A stretch of 64,000 nucleotides of DNA from Roseiarcus sp963783175 (GTDB lineage: Bacteria > Pseudomonadota > Alphaproteobacteria > Rhizobiales > Beijerinckiaceae), in the NCBI GenBank assembly GCA_963783175.1, contig CAWANG010000036.1, positions 124,001 to 188,000 on the forward strand, in the 5' to 3' direction. The position numbers were made by a program, and so were the translations under genes. Position 1 is the first letter of the stretch. Each line of letters begins with the position of its first letter. Below, piece by piece: positions 1-8,806 of this stretch. The notes below the pieces were generated by a model that did no database searches, had not been told where the DNA came from, and was given only the letters and a program-made list of their open reading frames with translations.

Positions 1-612
1 TTCGGTTCGAGCCTGGCGTCCGTGACGAAGATCGACCGCGCCGCTTTATTGGCGCTCGCTTTCGCCGATCTTTGCGTGCGTGGGGGCGAGCGAGCGGGAC
101 TGCTCGGCCTCACCCGGCCGTTGGCGACGCCAGGCGTCGTCGAACGCTTCGCCGAGGCGATCGCGACTGACGAGCGGCTCCGCGGGCCCTCCCGAGCCCC
201 GTTGCCGCCGGCGCTTCCCGCAGCCACGCGTTCGATGGTGCTTATGCTTGGCGATTTTCTCTCGGAGCCGGAAGAGGTCGCACGCGCAATCCGGGCCGTC
301 AGCGCAGAGGGCGCGATCGGCGAACTCGTGATGATCGTCGATCCGATCGAGGAGACGTACCCGTTCTCGGGCAACACCGAGTTCCTCGACCCCGCCGGCT
401 CGCTGACCGTGCTCACGCCGCGGGCGCAGAATTTGCGCGACGGCTATCTCGCGCGCCTCGCCGCGCATCGCGAGACAATCCGCGGGATCTGCGCCCGCTC
501 GGGCTGGGGCATGAGCATTCATCGCACCGACGGCTCCCCCGCGGAGATTCTGCTTGCGCTACGCATGCGCCTTTCCGCGCCCGAGCGCGGCGCCGGCTTG
601 AGGAGCGCCTGA
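1..612 (+). CDS. DUF58 domain protein, C-terminal part (5' end outside window)
   Basis: The frame is open from the first base, so the gene starts upstream; the GTG at 22 is only an internal codon. The visible 203 residues match the second half of DUF58 proteins: the stretch around SLASVTKIDRAALLALAFADL and the RGGERAGLLGL strand are the usual helix and strand following the VWA-like aspartate. Members are cytoplasmic or membrane-associated and usually encoded next to MoxR AAA+ ATPases. The stop lies 3 bases before the next gene, a large BatA-like/DUF4159 protein, so these genes form one operon. The role is not established; an envelope-maintenance or metal-cofactor function is inferred from the MoxR association. 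An upstream moxR gene is expected but not seen. Confidence 0.75.
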   Translation, partial: FGSSLASVTKIDRAALLALAFADLCVRGGERAGLLGLTRPLATPGVVERFAEAIATDERLRGPSRAPLPPALPAATRSMVLMLGDFLSEPEEVARAIRAVSAEGAIGELVMIVDPIEETYPFSGNTEFLDPAGSLTVLTPRAQNLRDGYLARLAAHRETIRGICARSGWGMSIHRTDGSPAEILLALRMRLSAPERGAGLRSA

Positions 613-615
613 ACG

Positions 616-3399
616 ATGTTCGGTCTGCCGCTCGCCTTCGCCGCTCCCGCCGTCCTGGCGGCGCTCGTGGGTCTCGTTGCGCTTTATTTCCTACTGCGCG
701 TCACGCCGCCCAGCCCCCATCGAGCCATATTCCCGCCGCTGAGATTGCTTGTCGGGCTCGATCCGACCGAGACGACGCCGGCGCGCACGCCGTGGCCGAT
801 CCTGGCGCTGCGCCTCGCCATCGGCGCGCTCATCATTCTCGCCATGGCGGAGCCGCTGTGGAACAGTTTCGCCGCGCTATCCGGGTCGGGGCCGCTCCTA
901 GTTCTGATCGACGACGGGTTTGCGGCGGCGCCGGCATGGGACAAACAAATCGACTTCGCGCGGGAACGAGCGGCGGCCGCGGCGCGGAGCGGTCGAATCG
1001 TGGCGATCCACCCCCTGTCGCAGGGCGGAAAGGACATCGCGCCCCTCGACAGAGCCGGCATCGAAGGCCAGTTGCGCTCGCTCTTGCCGGTTCCTTACGC
1101 GCCGGACCGCACGGCGGCGTTGCCGGCGATCGAGCGCTTTCTTGCCCGTGAGCCGAAGACCGACATTCTGTGGATCGCCGACGGGGTCGAGATTGGCGGA
1201 GCCAGCGCCTTCTCGGTCAAACTCGCGTCCATTGCCCGTTCGATCGAAGTAGTGACCGACAGCCGGGGCACGCTCGCGCTTGCCGGCTCCGACAATGAAG
1301 CGGGCGCGCTGACCGCGCGGGTCACGCGCTCCGACGCGAGCGCTCCCGGGACCGGTTCGGTGAGGGCGCTCGACGTCCAGGGGCGGGAAGTCGGCAGGGC
1401 TCCCTTCGACTTCGGCGCCAATATGACAGTCGACGCCCATTTCGATCTACCGGTCGAATTACGCAATGACGTCACGCAAGTCGTCATCGATGGCGAGCGC
1501 TCGGCGGGCGCGACCTGGCTCATCGACGAGCGTTCGCGCCGGCGACGCGTCGCCATCGCCTCGGGCGCGAGCGCCGACGTTGCCCAGCCGCTGCTGGCGC
1601 CGAGCTACTACCTTAGACGCGCGTTGCAGCCGTTCGCCGACATCAGCGAGTGGCATGACTCCTCGAGCGACCCGATCGTGTCGCTGCTCGACGAAATGCC
1701 TTCGGTCCTGGTTCTTGCCGATATGAGCGTGGCGCCGGGACCGGAGCTCGATGCGATCACTCAATTTCTGGACAGCGGCGGCGTGCTATTGCGTTTCGCC
1801 GGCACCCGGCTCGCAGCCGGCGACGACACGTTGACTCCGACCGCGCTTCGCCGCGGCGGACGCCTGCTCGGCGGCGCTTTGTCGTGGGAAACGCCCAAGC
1901 ATATCGCGCCGTTCGAGGCGGGCAGCCCATTCTTCGGCCTTGCCGCGCCGGACGAAGTCACCGTTTCGCGCCAAGTGCTCGCCGAGCCGGAGACCGGACT
2001 GGGCGAGAAGACCTGGGCGCGCCTCGCCGACGGCACCCCGCTCGTCACCGCCGAGCGGCGCGGCAAAGGTCTCGTCGTGCTGTTCCACGTCACTGCCGAC
2101 ACAACCTGGTCGAATCTGCCGCTGTCGGGCTTGTTCGTCGACATGCTGCGTCGAATTGTGGCCGAAGCCGATGCGCCGGGCCAGGGCGCCGCGAAAGCCA
2201 AGGTCGACGCGCATGGGACGGTCCGGCCGCCCTTGCGCACGCTGACCGGTTTCGGCGTTCTCGGGCCGCCGCCGGCGCAGGCCGAACCGATCGGCGATGA
2301 TTTTTCCGGCGTCGGCAACTCGTTCCACCCGCCAGGCTTCTACGGATCGCGGGACTCCTCGCGGGCCGTCAATGCGTTGGCTGAGGGCCAGGCCTTGGCT
2401 CGCGCCAATTATCGGCCTCTCAACGTGCACGAAGGCGCGCTCGCGATTACGCCGCCAATCGATCTTCGCCGCTGGCTCCTGCCGGCGGCTCTGATCGGCC
2501 TGATGATCGACGCGCTGGTTTCGATCTGGCTCATGGGCGGCGCGCAGTTGCGCCGGCCGAAGGCGCTCGCCGCCCTCGCTGTCGCCGCCGCGCTCGGCCT
2601 CGTTTCCGTCCCCGAGCAGCCCCGCGCCGCCGGAGCCGCGCCGATCTCCGACCGCGACATGGATGCGGCCCTATCGACCCGCCTCGCCTATGTCGTGACC
2701 GGCGATGCGACGGTCGACGAAACCTCCAAGCTCGGATTGACGGCGCTGACGCGGGTGCTGGCTTCTCGCACGTCCGCCGAGCTGGCCGAGCCGGTCGGGC
2801 TCGATCCGGCGCGCGACGAACTCGCCTTCTATCCGCTCATCTATTGGCCGATCGTCGCCGGGCTGCCGCAGCCGAAGCCCGAGGCGCGCACGCGCATAGC
2901 GGCGTTCATGAAAAACGGCGGCACGCTCGTCTTCGACACCCGCGACGCGCTGACGGCGCGTCCGGGCGGCTCACCGACGTCCGAGGCGCTCTGGTTGCGC
3001 AGTCTTCTCGAAGGGGTCGACGTGCCGGAGCTGGAGCCGGTTCCGCACGACCACGTGCTGACCAAGACCTTCTACCTGCTCGACCGCATCGTCGGCCGCA
3101 CCGCGATCGGCCAAACCTGGATCGAGGCGCTTCCGGCGCCCGACCCGAATGACCGCGTCCAGCGTCCGGCGCGCGCCGGCGATAGCGTGTCGCCGATCGT
3201 CATCGCCTCCGACGATCTTGCTGCGGCATGGGCGGAAGACGCTGACGGGCGGCCGCTCTACCCCCTGATTCCTGGTGGGGCGCGGCAGCGCGAACTCGCC
3301 CTGCGCAGCGGCGTCAATCTGGTCATGTACACGCTCACCGGCAACTACAAGGCCGACCAGGTGCACGCCAAGGACATCCTGGAAAGGCTCACCCGTTGA
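616..3399 (+). CDS. BatA-like N-terminal / DUF4159 membrane protein
   Basis: A 927-residue protein. Residues 1-85 hold two membrane segments separated by the FPPLRLLVGL stretch typical of the aerotolerance-regulator (BatA) N-terminal domain. The middle is a large extracytoplasmic part with a predicted amidotransferase-like fold. A hydrophobic pair follows near residues 615-660, and residues from about 675 to the end match DUF4159 (LAYVVTGDATVDE, then FMKNGGTLVFDTRD). It starts with ATG 3 bases after the DUF58 gene, and its TGA stop overlaps the TTG start of the next gene. This MoxR-DUF58-DUF4159 arrangement is common in alphaproteobacteria. Its biochemical role is unknown. Confidence 0.8.
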   Translation: MFGLPLAFAAPAVLAALVGLVALYFLLRVTPPSPHRAIFPPLRLLVGLDPTETTPARTPWPILALRLAIGALIILAMAEPLWNSFAALSGSGPLLVLIDDGFAAAPAWDKQIDFARERAAAAARSGRIVAIHPLSQGGKDIAPLDRAGIEGQLRSLLPVPYAPDRTAALPAIERFLAREPKTDILWIADGVEIGGASAFSVKLASIARSIEVVTDSRGTLALAGSDNEAGALTARVTRSDASAPGTGSVRALDVQGREVGRAPFDFGANMTVDAHFDLPVELRNDVTQVVIDGERSAGATWLIDERSRRRRVAIASGASADVAQPLLAPSYYLRRALQPFADISEWHDSSSDPIVSLLDEMPSVLVLADMSVAPGPELDAITQFLDSGGVLLRFAGTRLAAGDDTLTPTALRRGGRLLGGALSWETPKHIAPFEAGSPFFGLAAPDEVTVSRQVLAEPETGLGEKTWARLADGTPLVTAERRGKGLVVLFHVTADTTWSNLPLSGLFVDMLRRIVAEADAPGQGAAKAKVDAHGTVRPPLRTLTGFGVLGPPPAQAEPIGDDFSGVGNSFHPPGFYGSRDSSRAVNALAEGQALARANYRPLNVHEGALAITPPIDLRRWLLPAALIGLMIDALVSIWLMGGAQLRRPKALAALAVAAALGLVSVPEQPRAAGAAPISDRDMDAALSTRLAYVVTGDATVDETSKLGLTALTRVLASRTSAELAEPVGLDPARDELAFYPLIYWPIVAGLPQPKPEARTRIAAFMKNGGTLVFDTRDALTARPGGSPTSEALWLRSLLEGVDVPELEPVPHDHVLTKTFYLLDRIVGRTAIGQTWIEALPAPDPNDRVQRPARAGDSVSPIVIASDDLAAAWAEDADGRPLYPLIPGGARQRELALRSGVNLVMYTLTGNYKADQVHAKDILERLTR

Positions 3400-5522
3400 G
3401 CGCCTGGTCGATCGCCTTATCTCCGTTTCTTCCCTGGCCGGCGCTCTACGCTCTGGCGGCGGCGGCGCTCGTCGTCTCGGTTGCGCTGGTGTGGCGGGGC
3501 GTCCGGGGCGCGTGGCTGCGCGCGCTCAGCATGGCCCTATTGCTGCTCGGCCTGTGCGACCCCAATCTCGTCCAGGAGAACCGGCGCCCGCTAAAGGACA
3601 TTGTGGCCGTGGTGGTCGACCGTTCCGGGAGCCAGGACATCGGCGAGCGGCCGCGCCAAACCGACAAAGCGCGCGACGAGGTCGAGGCGAGGCTGAAAGC
3701 GCTCGGAGACGTCGATTTGCGCGTCGTCGAAACGTCGCGCGAGGAGTCCGAGACTGAGGGGACCAAGCTGTTCGCCGCGCTGCGCAGCGCGCTCGCCGAC
3801 GCGCCGCCCGAGCGGGTCGGCGGCGCGGTCATGATCACCGACGGCGACGTTCACGACATTCCCCAATCTCCGGCTGCGCTCGGCCTTAACGCCCCGCTCC
3901 ACGCGCTCATCACCGGCCACGAAGGGGAGCGGCAGCGGCGCATCGAACTGGTCGAGGCGCCGCGGTACGGCATCGTCGGCAAGGATCAGGTCATCGTCGC
4001 TCGCGTCCTCGACAGCGCCGATCACGGCGAGCCGGTGAAGCTCACGGTGCGCCGCGACGGCGAGACGATCGCCGAGATCGACGCCAAGGTCGGCGAGCGG
4101 ATCGATGTCAAAGCGCCGATCGACCATCCCGGACCGAACGTGATCGAGCTGGAAGTCGCGCCGGTCGAAAACGAGCTCGCCGCCGACAGCAATCGCGCCG
4201 TCGTCAACATCGAGGGCGTACGCGACAAGCTCAGGGTGTTGCTGGTCTCCGGCAAGCCGCATCCAGGCGAGCGCATGTGGCGCAATCTCTTGAAGTCCGA
4301 CGCGAACGTGGACCTGGTGCACTTCACCATCCTGCGTCCTCCGGAGAAGGGCTCCGACGGCACGCCGATCAACGAATTGTCGCTGATCGCCTTTCCGGTC
4401 GCCGATTTGTTCGGACGCCGGATCAAGGACTTCGACCTCATCATCTTCGATCGCTATGCGCAGCAGTCGATCCTGCCCTACGTCTATCTGGAGAACATCG
4501 CTAATTATGTGCGCGACGGCGGCGCGCTGCTGATGGCCGAGGGGCCGGAATTCTCCACTCCCGACGGCCTCTACTATTCGCCGCTCGGGGCAATTTCGCC
4601 CGCCGAGCCGAGCGGCGACGACACTGAGGGCGCGTACCGCGCCAGGGTGTCGGAAGACGGACTGCGCCATCCGGTGACCCGGGGTCTAAGCGGCCTCGAC
4701 ACCAACAACGGCGAGCCGAGTTGGGGCCGATGGTTCCGGATCGTCGGCGCGAGGCCCACGAGCGGGGTCGCGGTGATGAGCGGCGCGGACGACAAACCGC
4801 TGCTCGTTCTGTCGCGGGTCGAAAAGGGCCGCGTGGCGCTGCTGCTGAGCGACCAGATGTGGCTTTGGGCGCGCGGTTATGACGGCGGCGGACCTTACCT
4901 CGACCTTTTACGCCGTCTCGCACATTGGCTGATGAAAGAACCCGATCTGGAAGAGGAGGCTTTGCGCGCCAGCGCCAAGGGACGCGAAGTGACGGTCGAG
5001 CGCCAGAGCGTGAGCGGCGCGGCGCGGGAGACCTATCTTGTCGCGCCGGACGGCAAGAAGACCAAGCTCGATTTGACTCCCTACGCACCCGGCCTCAGCC
5101 GCGCCCATGTGACGGTCGACCGCTTCGGCCTGTATCGCGCCGAGGACGGCGAGCATGTCGCGCTGGTCAACGTGGGCCAGGAAAATCCGCTCGAGATGCA
5201 GGATGTCGTTTCGACTACCGAAAAGCTGCGCCCGCTCGCCGAGGCGACCGGCGGAACGGTGCGTCGAATCGGAGCCGGCCCGGGCGATGGGATCGCTATG
5301 CCCCGCATTGTCGGCTTGAACCCTTCCCCCAGCTACGGCGGCGGCGACTACATCGGGATCAAGCGGACGGGGTCGAGCGAACTGATCGGCGCGCGGTCGA
5401 CTTCGCTCGCGTCGGGCTTCTTCGGCCTGGCGCTCCTGCTCGGCATGGTGACCCTTGCCTGGGTGAGCGAGAGCGGCGGCCTGCGGCGGGGCGGGGGCGA
5501 GGGTCCGCGCGCCGAGAGCTGA
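3396..5522 (+). CDS. Membrane protein with VWA-like and glutamine amidotransferase-like domains
   Basis: A 708-residue protein starting at TTG, with a 4-base overlap (TTGA) with the previous stop, indicating translational coupling. Two N-terminal membrane segments (about residues 8-50) are followed by a VWA-like strand with a DxSxS metal-site motif (VVDRSGSQD), then a long periplasmic part that resembles the class I glutamine amidotransferase-like fold (YVRDGGALLMAEGP). A final membrane segment lies near residues 670-695. It is the last gene of the DUF58/DUF4159 operon. Homologues are usually annotated as glutamine amidotransferase, but no clear Cys-His-Glu triad is visible here, so a structural rather than enzymatic role is likely. 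Confidence 0.72.
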   Translation: MSAWSIALSPFLPWPALYALAAAALVVSVALVWRGVRGAWLRALSMALLLLGLCDPNLVQENRRPLKDIVAVVVDRSGSQDIGERPRQTDKARDEVEARLKALGDVDLRVVETSREESETEGTKLFAALRSALADAPPERVGGAVMITDGDVHDIPQSPAALGLNAPLHALITGHEGERQRRIELVEAPRYGIVGKDQVIVARVLDSADHGEPVKLTVRRDGETIAEIDAKVGERIDVKAPIDHPGPNVIELEVAPVENELAADSNRAVVNIEGVRDKLRVLLVSGKPHPGERMWRNLLKSDANVDLVHFTILRPPEKGSDGTPINELSLIAFPVADLFGRRIKDFDLIIFDRYAQQSILPYVYLENIANYVRDGGALLMAEGPEFSTPDGLYYSPLGAISPAEPSGDDTEGAYRARVSEDGLRHPVTRGLSGLDTNNGEPSWGRWFRIVGARPTSGVAVMSGADDKPLLVLSRVEKGRVALLLSDQMWLWARGYDGGGPYLDLLRRLAHWLMKEPDLEEEALRASAKGREVTVERQSVSGAARETYLVAPDGKKTKLDLTPYAPGLSRAHVTVDRFGLYRAEDGEHVALVNVGQENPLEMQDVVSTTEKLRPLAEATGGTVRRIGAGPGDGIAMPRIVGLNPSPSYGGGDYIGIKRTGSSELIGARSTSLASGFFGLALLLGMVTLAWVSESGGLRRGGGEGPRAES

Positions 5523-5531
5523 GGCCCTTGC

Positions 5532-5581
5532 AATCGCTGCGGCGGCAGGCCCTTGGGGGTCGCGCCGCAGCCAGAGCGATT
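5532..5581. repeat. Inverted repeat downstream of the DUF58-type operon
   Basis: Nested arms: AATCGCT (5532-5538) pairs with AGCGATT (5575-5581), and CTGCGGCG (5537-5544) pairs with CGCCGCAG (5563-5570). It begins 10 bases after the stop of the preceding gene. No T-run follows on the plus strand, so it is a transcript-end hairpin of uncertain type rather than a classical intrinsic terminator. Confidence 0.5.
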
Positions 5582-5742
5582 CAACCATTCTATCGCCGGG
5601 CGCCTTGATTTCGCCATCGACGACCGTTGGCGCGCCCGCTACGATCCTAGCGTCGTCGGGCGCCGCGCCGAGCGGCGCGTCGCGCCCTGGCTCCGGCCGG
5701 GCGGTCGCAACGATGATCGGCTTTGCGCCATGGGAGGGACAT

Positions 5743-6303
5743 ATGCCGGCCGCCGATGTACAGGAACTGGGCGTTCAGTTGAGTAACGATCTCGTCCAGT
5801 ACTGGGGATGGTTTCTGGCTTTCGGAATCGGATTGACGCTGCTCGGCGTCGCCGCCGTGGCGCGCGCAGTCACGGCGACCGTTGCGTCGATGTTGTTCTT
5901 CGGTTGGCTGCTGGTGTTAGCGGCGGCAATCGAAGTCGCTCAAGCCGTCGCGGTCGGGCATTGGGCGGGTTTCTTTCAGCATTTGCTGGCCGCGATTCTG
6001 TTTGGAGTCGCCGGTCTCATCATGGTGATGCGGCCGCTGATCACTGCCGAAGTCCTGACCCTGTTCATGGCGATGTTCTTCCTGATTGGCGGCCTCTTCC
6101 AACTGATCGGCGCCGCGTGGGTCGGGCTGCCCGGTTGGGGATGGCACGCGGCCGACGGAATCATCACCTTCGTGCTGGGCCTGCTGGTGCTGGCGCAATG
6201 GCCAGCCTCCGGACTATGGGTGATCGGCCTCTTTCTTGGCATCGATCTCATATTCTATGGCCTCGCCTGGATCGTGATCGCGCTCGGCTTGCGCGCCACG
6301 TGA
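5743..6303 (+). CDS. HdeD family membrane protein (DUF308)
   Basis: A 186-residue protein with six hydrophobic segments and the FGVAGLIMVMRPLITAEVLT / FLIGGLFQLIGA signature of HdeD/DUF308 acid-resistance membrane proteins. An in-frame upstream start at 5605 exists, but the ATG at 5743 has a strong ribosome site (GGGAGG, 5 bases spacing) and gives the usual family length, so it was chosen. It stands alone, about 220 bases after the preceding operon and 88 bases before the CoA-transferase genes. E. coli HdeD is a periplasmic acid-stress factor; that role here is only inferred from the family. Confidence 0.85.
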   Translation: MPAADVQELGVQLSNDLVQYWGWFLAFGIGLTLLGVAAVARAVTATVASMLFFGWLLVLAAAIEVAQAVAVGHWAGFFQHLLAAILFGVAGLIMVMRPLITAEVLTLFMAMFFLIGGLFQLIGAAWVGLPGWGWHAADGIITFVLGLLVLAQWPASGLWVIGLFLGIDLIFYGLAWIVIALGLRAT

Positions 6304-6391
6304 ACTCGAGGCGCATCTCCATGGTCGTCTTGCGGCGGCGCCGCGAGACGGCTAGGGAGTCGCGACCCTTTCAACCGGAACTGTTCGTCCC

Positions 6392-7099
6392 ATGAGAAAA
6401 GTCTACGCCAACGCGGACGAGGCGCTCGCCGGCCAGATCAAGGATGGAATGCTCTTGATGGCGGGCGGCTTCGGCCTCTGCGGGGTCCCCGAGGTCCTGA
6501 TCGACGCGGTGCGCAAGTCAGGGGCGAAGGATCTGACCTTCGTTTCCAACAACGCCGGCGTCGACGGGATCGGCCTTGGAATCCTGCTCGAAACCGGCCA
6601 GATCAAGAAGATGATCTCGAGCTATGTCGGCGAGAACAAGATCTTCGCCAGTCTATATCTCTCGGGCAAGCTCGAACTCGAATTCACTCCGCAGGGCACG
6701 CTCTCCGAGCGCATCCGCGCCGGAGGGGCGGGGATCCCCGCCTTCTTCACCCGCACCGGGGTCGGCACCGACGTCGCCGAGGGCAAGGAAATCCGCGACT
6801 TCAACAACGAGGCCTACCTGATGGAGACCGGTCTCTTCGCCGACATCGCCCTCGTTCACGCCTGGAAGGGCGACACCGAAGGCAATCTCGTCTACCGGAA
6901 GACGGCGCGCAACTTCAATCCGATGATGGCGACGGCGGCAAGGCTAACGATCGCAGAGGTCGAGCATCTGGTCGAGCCGGGCGAGATCGATCCCGACCAC
7001 ATCATAACCCCGGGCGTCTACGTCCAGCGCATCGTCCACGTCCCGAACGCACTGAAGCGGATCGAGCAGCGCACGACGCGCAAGCGCGACGCGGCCTGA
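6392..7099 (+). CDS. scoA: 3-oxoacid CoA-transferase subunit A
   Basis: A 235-residue alpha subunit of a class I CoA-transferase: GFGLCGVPE near residue 27, SNNAGVDGIGLG, and the ARNFNPMMATAA motif near residue 175 are diagnostic. With subunit B, 14 bases downstream, it would transfer CoA between succinyl-CoA and acetoacetate in the cytoplasm, linking ketone-body or polyhydroxybutyrate breakdown to the TCA cycle. The ATG at 6392 is the only well-placed start; no strong ribosome site is seen. Substrate (succinyl-CoA versus acetyl-CoA) cannot be told from sequence alone. The phasin genes 10 kb away fit a role in polyhydroxyalkanoate turnover. Confidence 0.9.
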   Translation: MRKVYANADEALAGQIKDGMLLMAGGFGLCGVPEVLIDAVRKSGAKDLTFVSNNAGVDGIGLGILLETGQIKKMISSYVGENKIFASLYLSGKLELEFTPQGTLSERIRAGGAGIPAFFTRTGVGTDVAEGKEIRDFNNEAYLMETGLFADIALVHAWKGDTEGNLVYRKTARNFNPMMATAARLTIAEVEHLVEPGEIDPDHIITPGVYVQRIVHVPNALKRIEQRTTRKRDAA

Positions 7100-7113
7100 A
7101 GGAGACATACCCC

Positions 7114-7758
7114 ATGGCTTGGACCCGCGACCAGATGGCGGCCCGCGCCGCCAGGGAGCTCAAGGACGGCTTCTACGTCAATCTCGGCATCGGCATTCCG
7201 ACGCTGGTCTCGAACTATATCCCCGAAGGGATGAGCGTGCAGCTGCAGAGCGAGAACGGCATGCTGGGAATGGGGCCGTTCCCGTTCGAGGGCGAGGAGG
7301 ACCCGGATCTCATCAACGCCGGCAAGCAGACGGTCACCCAACTGCCGACGACGAGCTTTTTCTCGAGCGCCGATTCGTTCGCCATGATCCGCGGCGGGCA
7401 TATCGATCTCGCGATCCTCGGGGCGATGCAGGTCTCCGAGCACGGCGATCTCGCCAACTGGATGATCCCGGGCAAGATGGTCAAGGGGATGGGCGGCGCG
7501 ATGGACTTGGTGGCGGGCGTCAAGCGGATCGTCGTCGTCATGGAGCATGCGGCCAAGGACGGGCCGAAGCTTTTGCATCATTGCACGCTGCCGCTCACCG
7601 GCGTGAAAGTCGTCGACCTCGTCATCACCGATCTTGGCGTGTTCGCCATCGACAAGCACGGCTTTCGCGGCATGGCGCTGATCGAGCTCGCGCCCGGCGC
7701 GACGCCGGACGAAATCGCCGCCAAGACCGAGGCGAGCTACCGGGTGGCGCTCAACTGA
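7114..7758 (+). CDS. scoB: 3-oxoacid CoA-transferase subunit B
   Basis: A 214-residue beta subunit. It contains the catalytic-glutamate motif QSENGMLGMGPFP near residue 45 and the GGHIDLAILGAMQVSEHGDLANW block typical of SCOT/AtoA proteins. The ATG at 7114 is preceded by AAGGAGA at a good distance. Same operon as subunit A. The short gap to the next, convergent reading frame (7789) shows that the operon ends here. Function: forms the CoA-thioester intermediate on the glutamate and completes the transferase. Confidence 0.92.
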   Translation: MAWTRDQMAARAARELKDGFYVNLGIGIPTLVSNYIPEGMSVQLQSENGMLGMGPFPFEGEEDPDLINAGKQTVTQLPTTSFFSSADSFAMIRGGHIDLAILGAMQVSEHGDLANWMIPGKMVKGMGGAMDLVAGVKRIVVVMEHAAKDGPKLLHHCTLPLTGVKVVDLVITDLGVFAIDKHGFRGMALIELAPGATPDEIAAKTEASYRVALN

Positions 7759-7788
7759 CCGGTCCGGCGGCTGGTCCGCTTTTCACAA

Positions 7789-8295
7789 TCAGACGACAAG
7801 CCCCTTCATCGGCGCTATGCCTGCGCTGTCGGGGAAAATGACCTCCGCGAGCGTCTTCGGCGTAAGCCCGAACTGGTCGGCCAACAGGCCCTTGAGCAGG
7901 CCGCGCAGGTCGGTCGTGGGATAAAGATCGCGGCCCTCGTAAAGCCGCTCCGACGTGAGGGTCGGCCAGTCGGCGATCACCCGGCCCCCCGCGACCGCGC
8001 CGCCGGCGAGAAGCGCGACCGTCGCCGTGCCATGGTCGGTGCCGTGGGTGCTGTTTACCCGAACGGTGCGGCCGAATTCGGTGATCGCGACGACGACCGT
8101 GTCCCTCCAGGCGTCGTTGAGGTCGGTCTCGAACGCGTCGAAGGCGGCGTCGAGCCCCTGCAGCCGTTGGGCCAGCAGCCCCTGCGCCGCGCCCTCGTTC
8201 TGATGGGTGTCGAAACCGTCGAAGGCCAGCGCCGCGATCCGCAGCCCCTCAGGCGCCGCAAGCAGGCGGGCGGCGCCCTCTGCGGCCACGCGCAT
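7789..8295 (-). pseudogene. DUF1501 protein, C-terminal remnant
   Basis: About 168 codons that match only the C-terminal part of DUF1501 (sulfatase-like) proteins: FDGFDTHQNEGAAQGLL, then VVVAITEFGRTVRVNSTHGTDHG, then the C-terminal region with LLKGLLADQFGLTPKTLAEVIFP. The N-terminal half, including a Tat-type signal, is missing. An in-frame TGA lies just upstream. Immediately before it, in another frame, lies the N-terminal piece of a DUF1800 gene, its normal upstream partner. The two pieces are therefore the ends of an operon whose middle was deleted. Not expected to be functional. Confidence 0.85.
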
Positions 8296-8299
8296 CTGT

Positions 8300-8617
8300 T
8301 CAACCGGGCGGCGGCGTCATGGACAGAGCGGCCGGACCAGCAGCAATCATCGGCTTCTCCGCGGCGGCCGGTGACGCCTGAGCCAACTTCATCCGCTCGG
8401 TTCGTATTTGTTGCTGCTCGAGGTAATAGGCCTGGAGAGCCGCCGGGCCGGGTGGCGGAGCGCGATCGCGAATCAACGCGATATTCGAGGTCCACAATTC
8501 CTCGAGCAGGAACCCGCGTGGATCGCCGGCGGCGGCGCTGAGGTCGCCCGGACGGGCGCCGAAGCCAAAACGATTGAAGGCTGTCACCGCGCCAGCGGGA
8601 TCCGGGCCCATCGTCAT
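8300..8617 (-). pseudogene. DUF1800 protein, N-terminal remnant
   Basis: About 105 codons matching the start of DUF1800 proteins (VTAFNRFGFGARPGDL, then a helix with LEQQQIRTERMKLAQ). Family members are about 500 residues; this one stops at TGA (8300-8302) within the variable N-terminal linker. The start at 8617 has AAGG upstream and is preferred over 8665. The sequence continues, in a shifted frame, directly into the C-terminal part of DUF1501, so roughly 1.9 kb that would normally lie between is absent (size estimated from family lengths). Confidence 0.85.
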
Positions 8618-8806
8618 CGCCGCCTTGTCGCGCAACCGAGCATCATTCACCCGGCATCGAAGCACGTCAACGCTGAGCGCTTTGTGAACCGAAAGTGGCG
8701 ATTTGGCGATTTCCGGCCCTGGTCGCGGTCTTGTGAAGCCTTAACGACCGCGGAGTCTCATGCGACGCCTCGGGTCGAGACGCCGCAAGAGGCTCCTTGG
8801 CCGTTG

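Noticed and set aside
3591..4670. 359-codon minus-strand frame under the amidotransferase-like gene
   Set aside because: Antisense to a well-supported gene and without recognisable domains.
5743..6303. Upstream start at 5605 for the HdeD gene
   Set aside because: Adds 46 residues unlike the family; GGGAGG directly precedes ATG 5743.
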